A stretch of DNA of 64,000 bases, taken from positions 62,001 to 126,000 of the forward strand of contig NZ_JAGGLC010000004.1 of the NCBI RefSeq assembly GCF_017874235.1, in the 5' to 3' direction. Positions 1 to 7,488 of this stretch are shown here, in pieces. Under the pieces are notes generated by a model, which was not told the origin of the DNA, did not search any database, and saw nothing but the letters and a program-made list of their open reading frames with translations. The position numbers and the translations under genes are program-made. The DNA is from Halolamina salifodinae. Its GTDB lineage: Archaea; Halobacteriota; Halobacteria; Halobacteriales; Haloferacaceae. Position 1 is the first letter of the stretch; every line of letters begins with the position of its first letter.

Positions 1-2
1 GC

Positions 3-272
3 CCGGAGACGGCTGGACTTGTCGTGGAACTCGACCCCGACGCCGACCCGGCGGCGCTCCAGGAGGCCGTCGACGACGCCGGCGGCGAGGTAGCCGCGGA
101 GTTGCAGTTCGACTGCTGGCTGATTCGCGTACCCGAGGCGGCCCTCGACGACCTCTGTTCGCTCCCGGGGGTCGTGCGCATCGAAACCGAAGCGACGCTG
201 GACCGTAGCGTCGACGAAACACTCGGCGACATCGACGACGAGGGTGATGCGACCCCTAATGGTGGCAACTGA
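3..272 (+). CDS. C-terminal part of an unrecognised protein (5' end outside the window)
   Basis: The frame is open from the first complete codon to a TGA stop, giving about 89 visible residues, so the gene very probably begins before the window. A GTG at 24 could start an 82-residue protein, but the coding-like sequence upstream of it argues against that. The visible part is acidic, with an alternating strand/helix pattern around LQFDCWLIRVPE and LPGVVRIETE and a disordered Asp/Gly/Asn tail. I recognise no catalytic motif. It resembles a small alpha-beta domain at the end of a larger protein, but no function can be given. Confidence 0.55.
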   Translation, partial: PETAGLVVELDPDADPAALQEAVDDAGGEVAAELQFDCWLIRVPEAALDDLCSLPGVVRIETEATLDRSVDETLGDIDDEGDATPNGGN

Positions 273-405
273 CGGCGGGGCCGAGGGCTTTCAGGAGTCG
301 TCGCCGACGCTGGGTATTCGGCGTCGCCGCAAGCGATGACGGCCGCTCGTGAACCGCCTCGGGGTCAAGTGGTTCGAGACGCTTCGCGTCTCGTCTTGAC
401 CTCCT

Positions 406-425
406 CCCGCGCCTAAAGTCGCGGG
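406..425 (-). repeat. Right-end hairpin of the IS200/IS605 element
   Basis: Arms CCCGCG (406-411) and CGCGGG (420-425) enclose an 8-nt loop, 43 nt beyond the tnpB stop codon. Subterminal hairpins of this kind are the TnpA recognition sites, and in the transcript they form part of the omega RNA scaffold. A separate palindrome lies just outside, at 363-402 (arms GGTCAAG/CTTGACC around CGAGACGC/GCGTCTCG), and probably belongs to the flanking DNA. Confidence 0.6.
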
Positions 426-467
426 AATCCCACCATGGGATTTCAGGCCGAGCACGGCCCTAAGGTT

Positions 468-1703
468 TCAAGACGCATACGTTCCAAGCGTCTCTTGCTG
501 GGTGTCAGCATCGGCTTGGCTGTCTTGTGGGACGGTCAAACGTCCCCCTTCCTCAGCCGAGTCATCGCCACTCGTGTGTTCTCTTGAATGGCTCTCTCCG
601 CCGAGGTAGCGGTCTGCAATATTGAGCGCGGCGTTAACGTCTGCTTGGAACTCCGAAACCCAACACTCCGAGTTGGAACACTTGAACGTCGCCTGCTTCG
701 GACGGTAGCCCTGTTTACCGCAACAGTGGCACGTCTTCGAGGTGTACGCGGGATTTACCGTCTCCACACGAATCCCTTTCGCAGCCGCTTTGTAGCGAAT
801 CTGAGCGTGCATCTTCGCAAATCCCCATCCGTGGAGTCGCCGGTTCATGAACGCGCCGTAGTCCATGTTCTCACGGATGTGCGACAAGTCTTCCAGAACC
901 AGCACGGGGCTCTCGAATTGGTCGGCGTAGGTGACGGCCTCCGACGTGACCGTGTGGAGGATGTGGTCGATATGTCGCCACAACTCGTCACCGTAGATTT
1001 CAGCGATACGTTCGCTTCCACGTTTCTGAAGGCGTCGAGTCGCCGTGAAGTACGTCTCACGGAGTTGTCGAACCGTCTTGCCTTCGTCGTTCCAGAGGTT
1101 GGGAGCAGTCGGGGAGCCACGCTCGTCACGGTGACACACCGTTAACAAAGAGGCTTCCCCGATGTCTACCCCAATCGGCGTCTCCGCCGAACTGGTTTCT
1201 CGTTCCTCCACGTCCCGCGTAGCGACGATGTGGAAGTACCACTCACCGCCACGGTCGAACAGACGACACTCACCAATCGTCGCGTCTCCTGCGTGCAACG
1301 CTTCCAACCACTCCCGCTGTTCGGGGTTCGGTTGTGCGGGCAACCAGAGGTGGTAGTCGTCGTGGTGCGGGATTTTGACGTACCACTCGATGGCGTTCTG
1401 TGGCTTGTGGTCGAGCTTCGGCCCTTCGTTCGTGAACCGTACAGGGTGGTCGTCGTGAATCTCTTTCGCGTCGTAGCTTCCGCCACACAGTTGCGGGACG
1501 TACTTCTTGAGCGCGTTCTTCGCGTAGCCGCTCAGGTCGTAGTTGACCACCACGTCGTTGGCCGCCGACTGCGTGGTACAGTTGGCGGTGAACGCCGCTT
1601 CGAGCGCGTCTTGGTACGCCTGTTTCGTCTTGCAGAGTTTCCGATGCTTGTGTGCATTCGGTTCCACAAGCTTCAGTTCCAACGTCTCGGTGAGTTCGGT
1701 CAC
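468..1703 (-). CDS. tnpB: TnpB, RNA-guided nuclease of the IS200/IS605 element
   Basis: 411 residues from a GTG whose bases overlap the tnpA stop (GTGA, 4 bp), so translation is probably coupled; a longer frame upstream only overlaps tnpA. TnpB is an omega-RNA-guided DNA endonuclease that helps the element persist after excision. The split RuvC site is visible: Asp in GVDIGEASL, Glu in VLVLEDLSHI and Asp in QADVNAALNIA, with a four-Cys zinc finger (CHCC, then C-x5-C) between the last two. The N-terminal half is the usual wedge/REC region starting ELKLVEPNA. Length is normal for the family and all three catalytic acids are present, so it looks functional. Confidence 0.93.
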   Translation of the reverse strand: MTELTETLELKLVEPNAHKHRKLCKTKQAYQDALEAAFTANCTTQSAANDVVVNYDLSGYAKNALKKYVPQLCGGSYDAKEIHDDHPVRFTNEGPKLDHKPQNAIEWYVKIPHHDDYHLWLPAQPNPEQREWLEALHAGDATIGECRLFDRGGEWYFHIVATRDVEERETSSAETPIGVDIGEASLLTVCHRDERGSPTAPNLWNDEGKTVRQLRETYFTATRRLQKRGSERIAEIYGDELWRHIDHILHTVTSEAVTYADQFESPVLVLEDLSHIRENMDYGAFMNRRLHGWGFAKMHAQIRYKAAAKGIRVETVNPAYTSKTCHCCGKQGYRPKQATFKCSNSECWVSEFQADVNAALNIADRYLGGESHSREHTSGDDSAEEGGRLTVPQDSQADADTQQETLGTYAS

Positions 1704-2089
1704 TGTTCGTCCTCCTCGTGACGCTGGATGTACTTCTCGACAGTCTCGCTCGAAACGTGTCCTGCTGTTCCTGCGTAGTAGCCGCGTGCCCACTTGATTT
1801 TCTCGCCATCGTGGTCGGCGTAGCGGTGATTGTATTTCCGCGAACTGATGCCTTTGAACCAGTTGGCGAGAAGTGACGGGGCGTGTTTCGGCGGGCTACT
1901 GACGAACAGGTGGATGTGGTCGGGCTGAACGGTGAGGTCGATAATTTCCAAGCCCTTGTCGTCGGCGATTTCGTGGAGGATGGTTCGCACACGGTCGGCG
2001 ACCTCGTTGACGAGTACCGAGTTGCGGTACTTCGGCAACCACACTATGTGATAGTTGAGGTTGTAGGTCGCGTGCCGTGTGGTCTTCAT
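1700..2089 (-). CDS. tnpA: TnpA, Y1 (HUH) transposase of the IS200/IS605 element
   Basis: 129 residues, the usual size for this family. The HUH metal-binding motif is in QPDHIHLFV at about residues 60-68, and the catalytic tyrosine is in VEKYIQRH near the C-terminus. The enzyme cuts and rejoins single-stranded DNA at the subterminal hairpins of the element. It begins with ATG about 105 nt downstream of the left-end hairpin and overlaps tnpB by 4 bp. No frameshift or missing key residue is seen. Confidence 0.95.
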   Translation of the reverse strand: MKTTRHATYNLNYHIVWLPKYRNSVLVNEVADRVRTILHEIADDKGLEIIDLTVQPDHIHLFVSSPPKHAPSLLANWFKGISSRKYNHRYADHDGEKIKWARGYYAGTAGHVSSETVEKYIQRHEEDEQ

Positions 2090-2194
2090 CTGTGTTGCAC
2101 ACTATGGTTCGTCAGCGTCTTAACACCTTCGGTGAAGCGTGGGAAATCCAGTAATGGCGGGACTCGCGGATTGACGCACTATGCCTACCGCTTG

Positions 2195-2216
2195 ACCTCC
2201 GCCTGAAGACGGAGGT
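2195..2216 (-). repeat. Left-end hairpin of the IS200/IS605 element
   Basis: Arms ACCTCCG and CGGAGGT enclose an 8-nt loop. The hairpin lies upstream of tnpA on the minus strand and is followed, reading inward, by the same GGTCAAG motif that follows the right-end hairpin. This position and symmetry fit the TnpA-binding left end. The true cleavage site should lie a few bases further out, above 2216. Confidence 0.5.
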
Positions 2217-2283
2217 ATGCGCTATTGGTCTCCATCAGGGGTCCGTGTGCTTTCGGTGTCGCTATTGGCAGTGCCAAACCCGT

Positions 2284-2467
2284 TCAGGAAGAGATGTAGC
2301 CGATCAACTGGTTTGCCACATCCTCGGTTCGGTCGTCGACCAGAGAGGCCAGATAGTGCTCGACGTCTGCAGCACAGTTGAGGGTCGCGAGCGATCAGGG
2401 GAGGACGTGGCTTTGTTCGCCGAGTGGATCGCCCTCGTACTCGTCGTCCCGGAGTGGGAGTGATTCT
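2284..2467 (-). pseudogene. Degraded remnant of a protein-coding gene
   Basis: On the minus strand one frame at about 2397-2467 reads PLRDDEYEGDPLGEQSHVLP and stops; a second frame at about 2284-2400 continues with acidic coding-like sequence (CAADVEHYLASLVDDRTEDV, then ANQLIGYISS and a stop). The two pieces look like one short haloarchaeal gene broken by a frameshift and lacking its start. It sits between the IS element and the stress-protein gene, so damage linked to transposon activity is plausible. The family is not recognised. Confidence 0.4.
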
Positions 2468-2490
2468 TCGTGATAGGAATCGGTCGTTCG

Positions 2491-2940
2491 CTACTCGTCG
2501 ACTTCGGTTTTCACGACCGTCGCTGGGCGAGTCGTCAGGCGGAGGACGCGGTCGGTGACACTTCCAAGCAGCGCACGATACTCATCCGGCCGCCGCTTCG
2601 TTCCGAGCACGAGCAGATCCGCGTCGTGATCGTCAGCATGCCCCACGATAGTCTCGGCAGGCCGGCCATGCTGCATCGCCGTCTCAACGTCGACGCCGGC
2701 GTCCGATGCGCGGCTTCGAAGCTCCGAGAGCGTCTCCTCGCCGTGTTCTTCGAGGCCGTGTTCGGGGCCTTCAGCTTCGTCGACGTACTCGTCGCCGCTG
2801 TACGCAGTCACGACGTCCTCATCGATGACGTAGAGTACGTGAAGGACAGCATCGTGAGCAGCCGCAAGATCAAGGGAGTGCGTTTCCGCCTCTTCAGACG
2901 CAACTGTCCCATCTGTCGACAGTAAAATCCGGTCGTACAT
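2491..2940 (-). CDS. Universal stress protein, UspA family
   Basis: 149 residues forming one Usp domain. It starts MYDRILLSTDGTVASEEA, the typical first strand with its Asp, and ends with the nucleotide-loop region: LLVLGTKRR, then LGSVTDRVLRLTTRPATVV. The spacing resembles the ATP-binding G-x2-G-x9-G(S/T) signature, but only part of it is kept (GTKRRPDEYRALLGS), so nucleotide binding is uncertain. Usp proteins act in stress physiology in the cytoplasm, often as dimers. The permease gene downstream on the same strand ends about 140 nt past this region, so the two need not be one operon. Confidence 0.9.
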   Translation of the reverse strand: MYDRILLSTDGTVASEEAETHSLDLAAAHDAVLHVLYVIDEDVVTAYSGDEYVDEAEGPEHGLEEHGEETLSELRSRASDAGVDVETAMQHGRPAETIVGHADDHDADLLVLGTKRRPDEYRALLGSVTDRVLRLTTRPATVVKTEVDE

Positions 2941-3082
2941 TCAGCCGAATTTCGAAGGCACCCACAATAAAACCGACTTCCGATTCCCATCGTGCGGAGG
3001 GCCGAGGGGCTTCAGACGGGTCTTCGCACAGATGAGGCGATACCGATCTCTGTACAGCCGAAGCGAATCCCGAGAGCGTAGT

Positions 3083-4477
3083 TCAGTGGTCGTGGCCGTC
3101 CATCACCTTCGGATGTCCGGTGGCGTATTCATCCGGCTCTGTTTCGAACGTCTGCTTGCAGTTCTTCGAGCAGAAGTAGTACGTCTCGCCGTCGTGAGTC
3201 GCCGCCGGCCCGCTGTCGTCGGTCCGCATGCCACACACCGGGTCGCGGTACTGACCCGGCGCACCGAGGCCGCGACGATACACGTACAGGAGAAAGCCGG
3301 AGAGAGCAAAGGCCAGAAGGTTGAGGTAGAAGGTGTAGTTCAGCTCGAAGTACGTCTGTTCGGTCGCGGTCTCCCCACTCGCGAGGTCCGGAACGATACC
3401 CAACGCGTCGAACAGTAGCTCCATGAGGAAGCCTGTGAACGCCATCGTGACGAAGAAGACGCCAAGGATGTACAGCATGATCTTCCAGCCGTAGTACTTC
3501 CGGTAGACGTTCAACACGGGGATCGTGATCAGGTCGGCGTAGACGAACGCGATGACGCCGGCGAAGCTGATGCCGCCGCCCCAGAGCGCGACGGCGAACG
3601 GGACGTTGCCCATGCTCCCGACGAAGCTGATGACGGCGATGGCGACGCCCATGATCGCGTTCTCGGCAGTTACGAGGAGGCCGTCGCCCTGGATGAACAG
3701 GGTGTTCCAGACCCACTGGGGGACGAAGACGATGACGAACCCCGAGATGAGGAAGCCGGCGATGACGTCCTTGTAGATCATCGACCACTCCTTGCGGTAC
3801 TGGTTCCCGACCTTGTACCAGCCGCCCCACGACAGCAACTCCTCGCGCCAGCCACCACGGCTGGACGCCTCCTGCAGGTACGTCTCCATACACCCCTCCG
3901 AGCAGAACTCCAGTGTCTCGCCGCCGTCAGTGGTGAGGGTGTACTCGTCTTTCCCCTCCATCCCACAGGTGGGGTCTTCCATGACGCCCATTTCCCGGTC
4001 GCGCTCGTTGAGCGTTTCTCGGACCTCGTCGAACAGGTTCTCGGGGAGCGTGAGGTGGACGATGACGGCCATGACGGCGATGAGGATGAGGCCACCGAGC
4101 AGTTCCGCGACGAGGAACTCCCAGCCCAGCAGGATGAGGATCATCAACCCGAGTTCGACGATGAGGTTCGTCGACGCGAACATGAAGGCGAGAAAGTTCA
4201 CCGCGTGGGCTCCCTTCTTGAACAGCCCCTTCCCGATAGCGACGGCGCCGAAACTACACCCGCTGCTCGCCGCTCCGAACGCGGTCGCCTTGGTGAGACC
4301 GCTCAGGTCACCATCACCCAGCACCTGTGCCATTCGCTCCTTCGAGACGTAAACCTGGACGAGACTCGTGACCGTGAGGCCCATGATGATCGCCCAGGCC
4401 GCCGTCCACAGGAAGCCGACCCCGATGCGAAGGGCTTCGAGGATACCATCGATCATCGTCTCCACCATAGGTGTCAT
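3083..4477 (-). CDS. Membrane permease (UPF0718/DUF318 type) carrying two YHS metal-binding domains
   Basis: 464 residues with about eight predicted membrane segments in two blocks of four, the pattern of the UPF0718/YraQ permeases. The first block has the typical stretch AASSGCSFGAVAIGKGLFKK. A YHS domain lies in the central loop (about 167-205; DPTCGM, then FCSEGC) and a second at the C-terminus (about 413-453; DPVCGM, then YFCSKNC). YHS domains bind metal ions and are often found with heavy-metal transporters, so metal or metalloid efflux is the likely role, but the substrate cannot be told from sequence. The tail is His-rich (HPKVMDGHDH), also consistent with metal binding. Confidence 0.8.
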   Translation of the reverse strand: MTPMVETMIDGILEALRIGVGFLWTAAWAIIMGLTVTSLVQVYVSKERMAQVLGDGDLSGLTKATAFGAASSGCSFGAVAIGKGLFKKGAHAVNFLAFMFASTNLIVELGLMILILLGWEFLVAELLGGLILIAVMAVIVHLTLPENLFDEVRETLNERDREMGVMEDPTCGMEGKDEYTLTTDGGETLEFCSEGCMETYLQEASSRGGWREELLSWGGWYKVGNQYRKEWSMIYKDVIAGFLISGFVIVFVPQWVWNTLFIQGDGLLVTAENAIMGVAIAVISFVGSMGNVPFAVALWGGGISFAGVIAFVYADLITIPVLNVYRKYYGWKIMLYILGVFFVTMAFTGFLMELLFDALGIVPDLASGETATEQTYFELNYTFYLNLLAFALSGFLLYVYRRGLGAPGQYRDPVCGMRTDDSGPAATHDGETYYFCSKNCKQTFETEPDEYATGHPKVMDGHDH

Positions 4478-4539
4478 TTCGAAGGGACCATCTTTTAGAG
4501 TTGTCCTTCAGGTAGGCAGTCAAAAGGAACGAGACCGCG

Positions 4540-4646
4540 ACCCGCGCCGACGTGGGCACGTCGACCGGGAAGGGGTCGAAATCGCGGGTCCCGACGGCGA
4601 GGGGGACGTCGAGATGGTGGAGTGGACGCCGGTCGAGGCTGAGTAG
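4540..4646 (+). pseudogene. Possible C-terminal remnant of a gene
   Basis: A plus-strand frame ending at a TAG (4644-4646) reads REGVEIAGPDGEGDVEMVEW followed by TPVEAE, with haloarchaeal-like acidic composition, but no start or N-terminal part remains. The permease gene begins just to the left on the other strand. This looks like the tail of a gene whose front was lost when the 2.5-4.5 kb region was acquired. It is short, so a chance open frame is possible. Confidence 0.25.
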
Positions 4647-5042
4647 TCAGCCGGCCGTTTTGATCTCCATCCGGTAGCCGAACGGGTCGCGAACGTAGAG
4701 CGCGGGGGCAGTTCCTGTTGCGCCTTTCAGGTCGCGAGCGCCGCGCTCGATCTCGACGCCCGCGTCGCGGAGCTGCTGCTCGATGGCGCCGATGGAGTCC
4801 TCGACGACGACCGCGACGTGATCGAAGTTCGCCTCCGCGGGCGGGTCGAACTGCTCGCTCGGGCTGAGGTGGATCAGGCTGGTCTCGGACAGGCGGATCG
4901 AGAAGATCGGTCGCTCGCCGGCGCGGTAGGCGTCGAGGTCCTCCAACACGAAGCCGAGCGTGTCGCGATAGAACGCGACGGCGTCGTCGACGCGGTCCGC
5001 GGGGATCCGGAGGTTGACGTGGTCGAGGTGGGCGGCGTTCAT
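4647..5042 (-). CDS. VOC-superfamily (glyoxalase/dioxygenase-like) protein
   Basis: 131 residues forming one vicinal-oxygen-chelate domain of two beta-alpha-beta-beta-beta units. Likely metal ligands are the His of LDHVNLRI near the N-terminus, the His of NFDHVAVVVED in the second unit and the Glu of GYRMEIKTAG at the end. PALYVRDPFGYRME matches the end of glyoxalase-I/fosfomycin-resistance-like proteins. The exact reaction cannot be assigned because this superfamily covers isomerases, dioxygenases and resistance proteins. It is a single gene on the minus strand with tRNA-Gly upstream. Confidence 0.85.
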   Translation of the reverse strand: MNAAHLDHVNLRIPADRVDDAVAFYRDTLGFVLEDLDAYRAGERPIFSIRLSETSLIHLSPSEQFDPPAEANFDHVAVVVEDSIGAIEQQLRDAGVEIERGARDLKGATGTAPALYVRDPFGYRMEIKTAG

Positions 5043-5155
5043 ACGCGGGGGTCGGTGGCGAGGCTACTAAGCAATGTGGGCAGGGATCGTTACGGGGTGT
5101 CGACGCCGACTCGCGGCTCACAAAGCTCGCCGCTCGAACAGTGGCGTCGATAGAA

Positions 5156-5178
5156 ATGCGCTGGCTGGGATTTGAACC
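5156..5178 (-). repeat. Partial copy of the tRNA-Gly 3' end
   Basis: 23 bases here are identical to 5298-5320, the T-arm and acceptor 3' half of tRNA-Gly, in the same orientation and 142 nt further downstream. The bases on the tRNA-proximal side are not tRNA-like. Such 3'-end copies usually mark an integration event at a tRNA gene. Confidence 0.75.
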
Positions 5179-5298
5179 ACGGTCGTTCCGCTTCGCTCCA
5201 CTCCCTGCTTCAGAATCCCAGCGACACGCAGACACGCGTCGCCAGTATCTGGGCCGAGACGAGACTCGGCCCTCAGTAGTTGGCGACGCGGAAAAGTA

Positions 5299-5369
5299 TG
5301 CGCTGGCTGGGATTTGAACCCAGGTTGTGACCATGGCAAGGTCACGTGATACCACTACACTACCAGCGC
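5299..5369 (-). tRNA. tRNA-Gly (anticodon GCC)
   Basis: 71 nt on the minus strand with a closed 7-bp acceptor stem (GCGCTGG/CCAGCGC) and discriminator A. The T-loop is GGTTCAAATCC and the anticodon stem-loop GACCTTGCCATGGTC carries GCC. No intron and no encoded CCA. Confidence 0.95.
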
Positions 5370-5394
5370 GTTCTTCGCATTCTCACCAAGTGGG

Positions 5395-5419
5395 GTTTCG
5401 TTATTAAGCCTTCCGAAAC
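5395..5419 (-). promoter_or_regulatory. Likely promoter of tRNA-Gly
   Basis: On the minus strand CTTAATAA (about 5401-5408) lies about 35 nt before the tRNA-Gly 5' end, the distance expected for an archaeal TATA box. It is flanked by short inverted arms GTTTCG/CGAAAC. Confidence 0.4.
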
Positions 5420-5561
5420 GCTTCCAATCGACTGCCGGCGTCGGGGTACCGTTGACGACTGTCACGGCTCGGCGGCGTCGACGCCCCCGCCGGCGTCAAA
5501 CCCCGACAGCGGGCGTCTCCGTGAGTGTGACGGCCTCACAGGCGGGCCACGAGTCGCTACC

Positions 5562-5569
5562 CTTTTACG
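5562..5569 (+). promoter_or_regulatory. Possible TATA box of the ribosomal operon
   Basis: CTTTTACG is an AT-rich island in GC-rich sequence and would place the transcript start near 5592, a few bases before the first gene of the S10-spc cluster. No better candidate is seen between here and 5611. Confidence 0.35.
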
Positions 5570-5610
5570 GTGGCGTTCGGTAGTTCGGATACAGTCCAGT
5601 GGCGAGGCAC

Positions 5611-6447
5611 ATGACGGACGGCACAACACTCGTCGTTCCGTCGTCGCTCGTCCGAGAGGCCGAGGACAAGCGGGAGGCGACACGGAAGATCGGATACGTC
5701 GCCCGCGCCGCGGCTATCTACCGGGTCGAGCGAATCCTCGTCTTCCCCGACCGGGAAGCCGAGGGCCGCTGGGGCGGGACGTTCGTTCGCACGGTGCTGG
5801 CCTACGCGGCCACACCCCCCTACCTCCGGAAGGCGGTCTGGGACCAACGCGACGAACTGCGCTATGCAGGCGTTCTCCCCCCCATGCGTGTCTCTCCACG
5901 GACCGGCTCCGAGGGTGAAAGCTCGGAGTCGAGAGAAGGAATCGTGACCGAGGTCGGACCTGACGACCGCGTCCGGGTCAATTGCGGACTGCAACACCCG
6001 ATCTCTCTGCTCGTCCCGCCGTCGATGGCGGTCGAGGAGGGGGAGCGCGTCACAGTCAGGGTCTCTTCGAGAGAACCCGTCCGCGCACGCCTCGTCGACG
6101 AGGACCCTTCGGGGTTCACCGTCGAGGCCTGCGGGGACATCAAGGAAGCCCTCGCCCGCGAGAACGCGGGCGTCTGCATCGGCACGTCGCGACACGGTGA
6201 GGAGTTCACCCGATCACGACTGGCCGACATCGCCCCGCGCTACCGGGACGGCGCGACCGTCGTCTTCGGCTCGCCGGGCCGCGGGCTTCCGGAGATCATG
6301 GGGGTATCCCCCGATGATCTCCCCGTCGAACCCGACTCGAACGGGTTCGACCTCTGGCTGAATACGGTTCCGAATCAGGGCAGCGAGGTGGTGCGCACCG
6401 AAGAAGCGGTGTTTGCCACACTCGCCCCGCTCGCGCTCAGGGACTGA
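5611..6447 (+). CDS. SPOUT-family RNA methyltransferase (COG2106/C9orf114-like)
   Basis: 278 residues from ATG; a GTG at 5599 would add four residues. This family is commonly found just upstream of uL3 in archaea and is predicted to be an RNA methyltransferase related to the human C9orf114 (SPOUT1) protein. The N-terminal part (VPSSLVREAEDKREATRKIG, then RVERILVFPD) is the Rossmann-like half. A small OB-like insert (about 110-165) precedes the C-terminal half, where VVFGSPGRGLPEIMG and FDLWLNTVPNQGSEVVRTEE form the knotted cofactor site. Its place as first gene suggests a role in rRNA modification or ribosome assembly; the target base is unknown. Confidence 0.85.
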   Translation: MTDGTTLVVPSSLVREAEDKREATRKIGYVARAAAIYRVERILVFPDREAEGRWGGTFVRTVLAYAATPPYLRKAVWDQRDELRYAGVLPPMRVSPRTGSEGESSESREGIVTEVGPDDRVRVNCGLQHPISLLVPPSMAVEEGERVTVRVSSREPVRARLVDEDPSGFTVEACGDIKEALARENAGVCIGTSRHGEEFTRSRLADIAPRYRDGATVVFGSPGRGLPEIMGVSPDDLPVEPDSNGFDLWLNTVPNQGSEVVRTEEAVFATLAPLALRD

Positions 6448-6465
6448 GCGCGGAGGAAAACGAAC

Positions 6466-7482
6466 ATGCCACAACCAAGCAGACCACGAAAAGGCTCGCT
6501 GGGCTTCGGCCCGCGAACGCGTGCGGCGTCGGAAGTGCCGCGTATTCGCTCGTGGCCGGAAGACGAGGGTTCCCCTGCACTGCAGGGCTTCGCTGGCTAC
6601 AAAGCCGGCATGACCCACGTCGTGATGGTCAACGACGAGGAGGACTCGCCGCGGAACGGGATGGAGGAGTCCGTCCCCGTTACCGTCGTCGAGACCCCCC
6701 CGATGCACGCAATCGCCGTGCGAGCCTACGAAGATACGGCGTACGGATCGAAGCCGGCTACCGAGGTTTGGACGTCCGAGTTCCACGACGAACTCGACCG
6801 CGCGCTGGACCTGCCGGCCGAAAACGACTTCGAGGGCGACGCTGAGGAACTGCGAGCGCTCGTCGAGGAGGGAAAGGTCGATGACCTCCGCGTCATCACC
6901 CACACCACTCCCGCGACGCTGCAGAACGTCCCCAAGAAGGAACCCGACGTGATGGAGACGCGAGTCGGCGGTGGCTCCCTGCAGGAGCGCGCCGAGTTCG
7001 CGCTCGACCTGGTCGAGGACGGCGGCGAACACGAGTTCGGCGACGTCTTCCGAGCGGGCGAGTATCTCGACGCCTCGGGTATCACGAAAGGGAAAGGGAC
7101 GCAGGGTCCCGTCAAGCGCTGGGGCGTCCAGAAGCGGAAGGGCAAGCACGCCCGTCAGGGCTGGCGGCGCCGCATCGGTAACCTCGGCCCGTGGAACCCG
7201 AGCCGCGTTCGCTCGACGGTTCCTCAGCAGGGCCAGACCGGCTACCACCAGCGGACGGAACTCAACAAGCGCCTGATCGACTTCGGCGAGGGCGACGACG
7301 CCTCCGTCGACGGCGGCTTCGTCAACTACGGCGAGGTCGACGGGCACTACGCGCTCGTGAAGGGCTCGCTGCCGGGCCCCGATCAGCGCCTGATTCGCTT
7401 CCGTCCCTCGATTCGGCCGAACGACCAACCGCGCCTCGACCCCGAGGTGCGCTACGTCTCGACGGCCTCCAACCAAGGGTAA
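6466..7482 (+). CDS. rpl3: Ribosomal protein uL3
   Basis: 338 residues, normal for haloarchaea. It binds 23S rRNA early in 50S assembly and its extension reaches toward the peptidyl-transferase centre. The start MPQPSRPRKGSLGFGPR is diagnostic, as is the basic central segment TKGKGTQGPVKRWGVQKRKG. It follows the methyltransferase by 18 nt and precedes uL4 by 6 nt in the operon. Acidic segments interleave with basic ones, as expected for a halophile. Confidence 0.98.
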   Translation: MPQPSRPRKGSLGFGPRTRAASEVPRIRSWPEDEGSPALQGFAGYKAGMTHVVMVNDEEDSPRNGMEESVPVTVVETPPMHAIAVRAYEDTAYGSKPATEVWTSEFHDELDRALDLPAENDFEGDAEELRALVEEGKVDDLRVITHTTPATLQNVPKKEPDVMETRVGGGSLQERAEFALDLVEDGGEHEFGDVFRAGEYLDASGITKGKGTQGPVKRWGVQKRKGKHARQGWRRRIGNLGPWNPSRVRSTVPQQGQTGYHQRTELNKRLIDFGEGDDASVDGGFVNYGEVDGHYALVKGSLPGPDQRLIRFRPSIRPNDQPRLDPEVRYVSTASNQG

Positions 7483-7488
7483 CACACA

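Larger units (their letters stand above)
396..2216 (-). mobile_element. IS200/IS605-family insertion sequence with tnpA and tnpB
   Basis: The element reads on the minus strand as left-end hairpin (about 2195-2216), tnpA, tnpB and right-end hairpin (406-425). The family moves as single-stranded DNA through subterminal hairpins and has no terminal inverted repeats or target duplication, so exact ends cannot be read with certainty; the limits given are the outer edges of the hairpins plus the shared motif GGAGGTCAAG, which lies next to both. Both genes are intact, so the copy could be active. The end of tnpB with the right-end hairpin is where the guide (omega) RNA of TnpB systems is encoded. 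Confidence 0.8.

Noticed and set aside
374..393. Palindrome just outside the IS right end considered as a transcription terminator
   Set aside because: There is no T-rich tract after it on either strand, and archaeal terminators do not need hairpins.
588..1145. Plus-strand frame opposite tnpB
   Set aside because: tnpB on the other strand has all RuvC and zinc residues, so this is a shadow.
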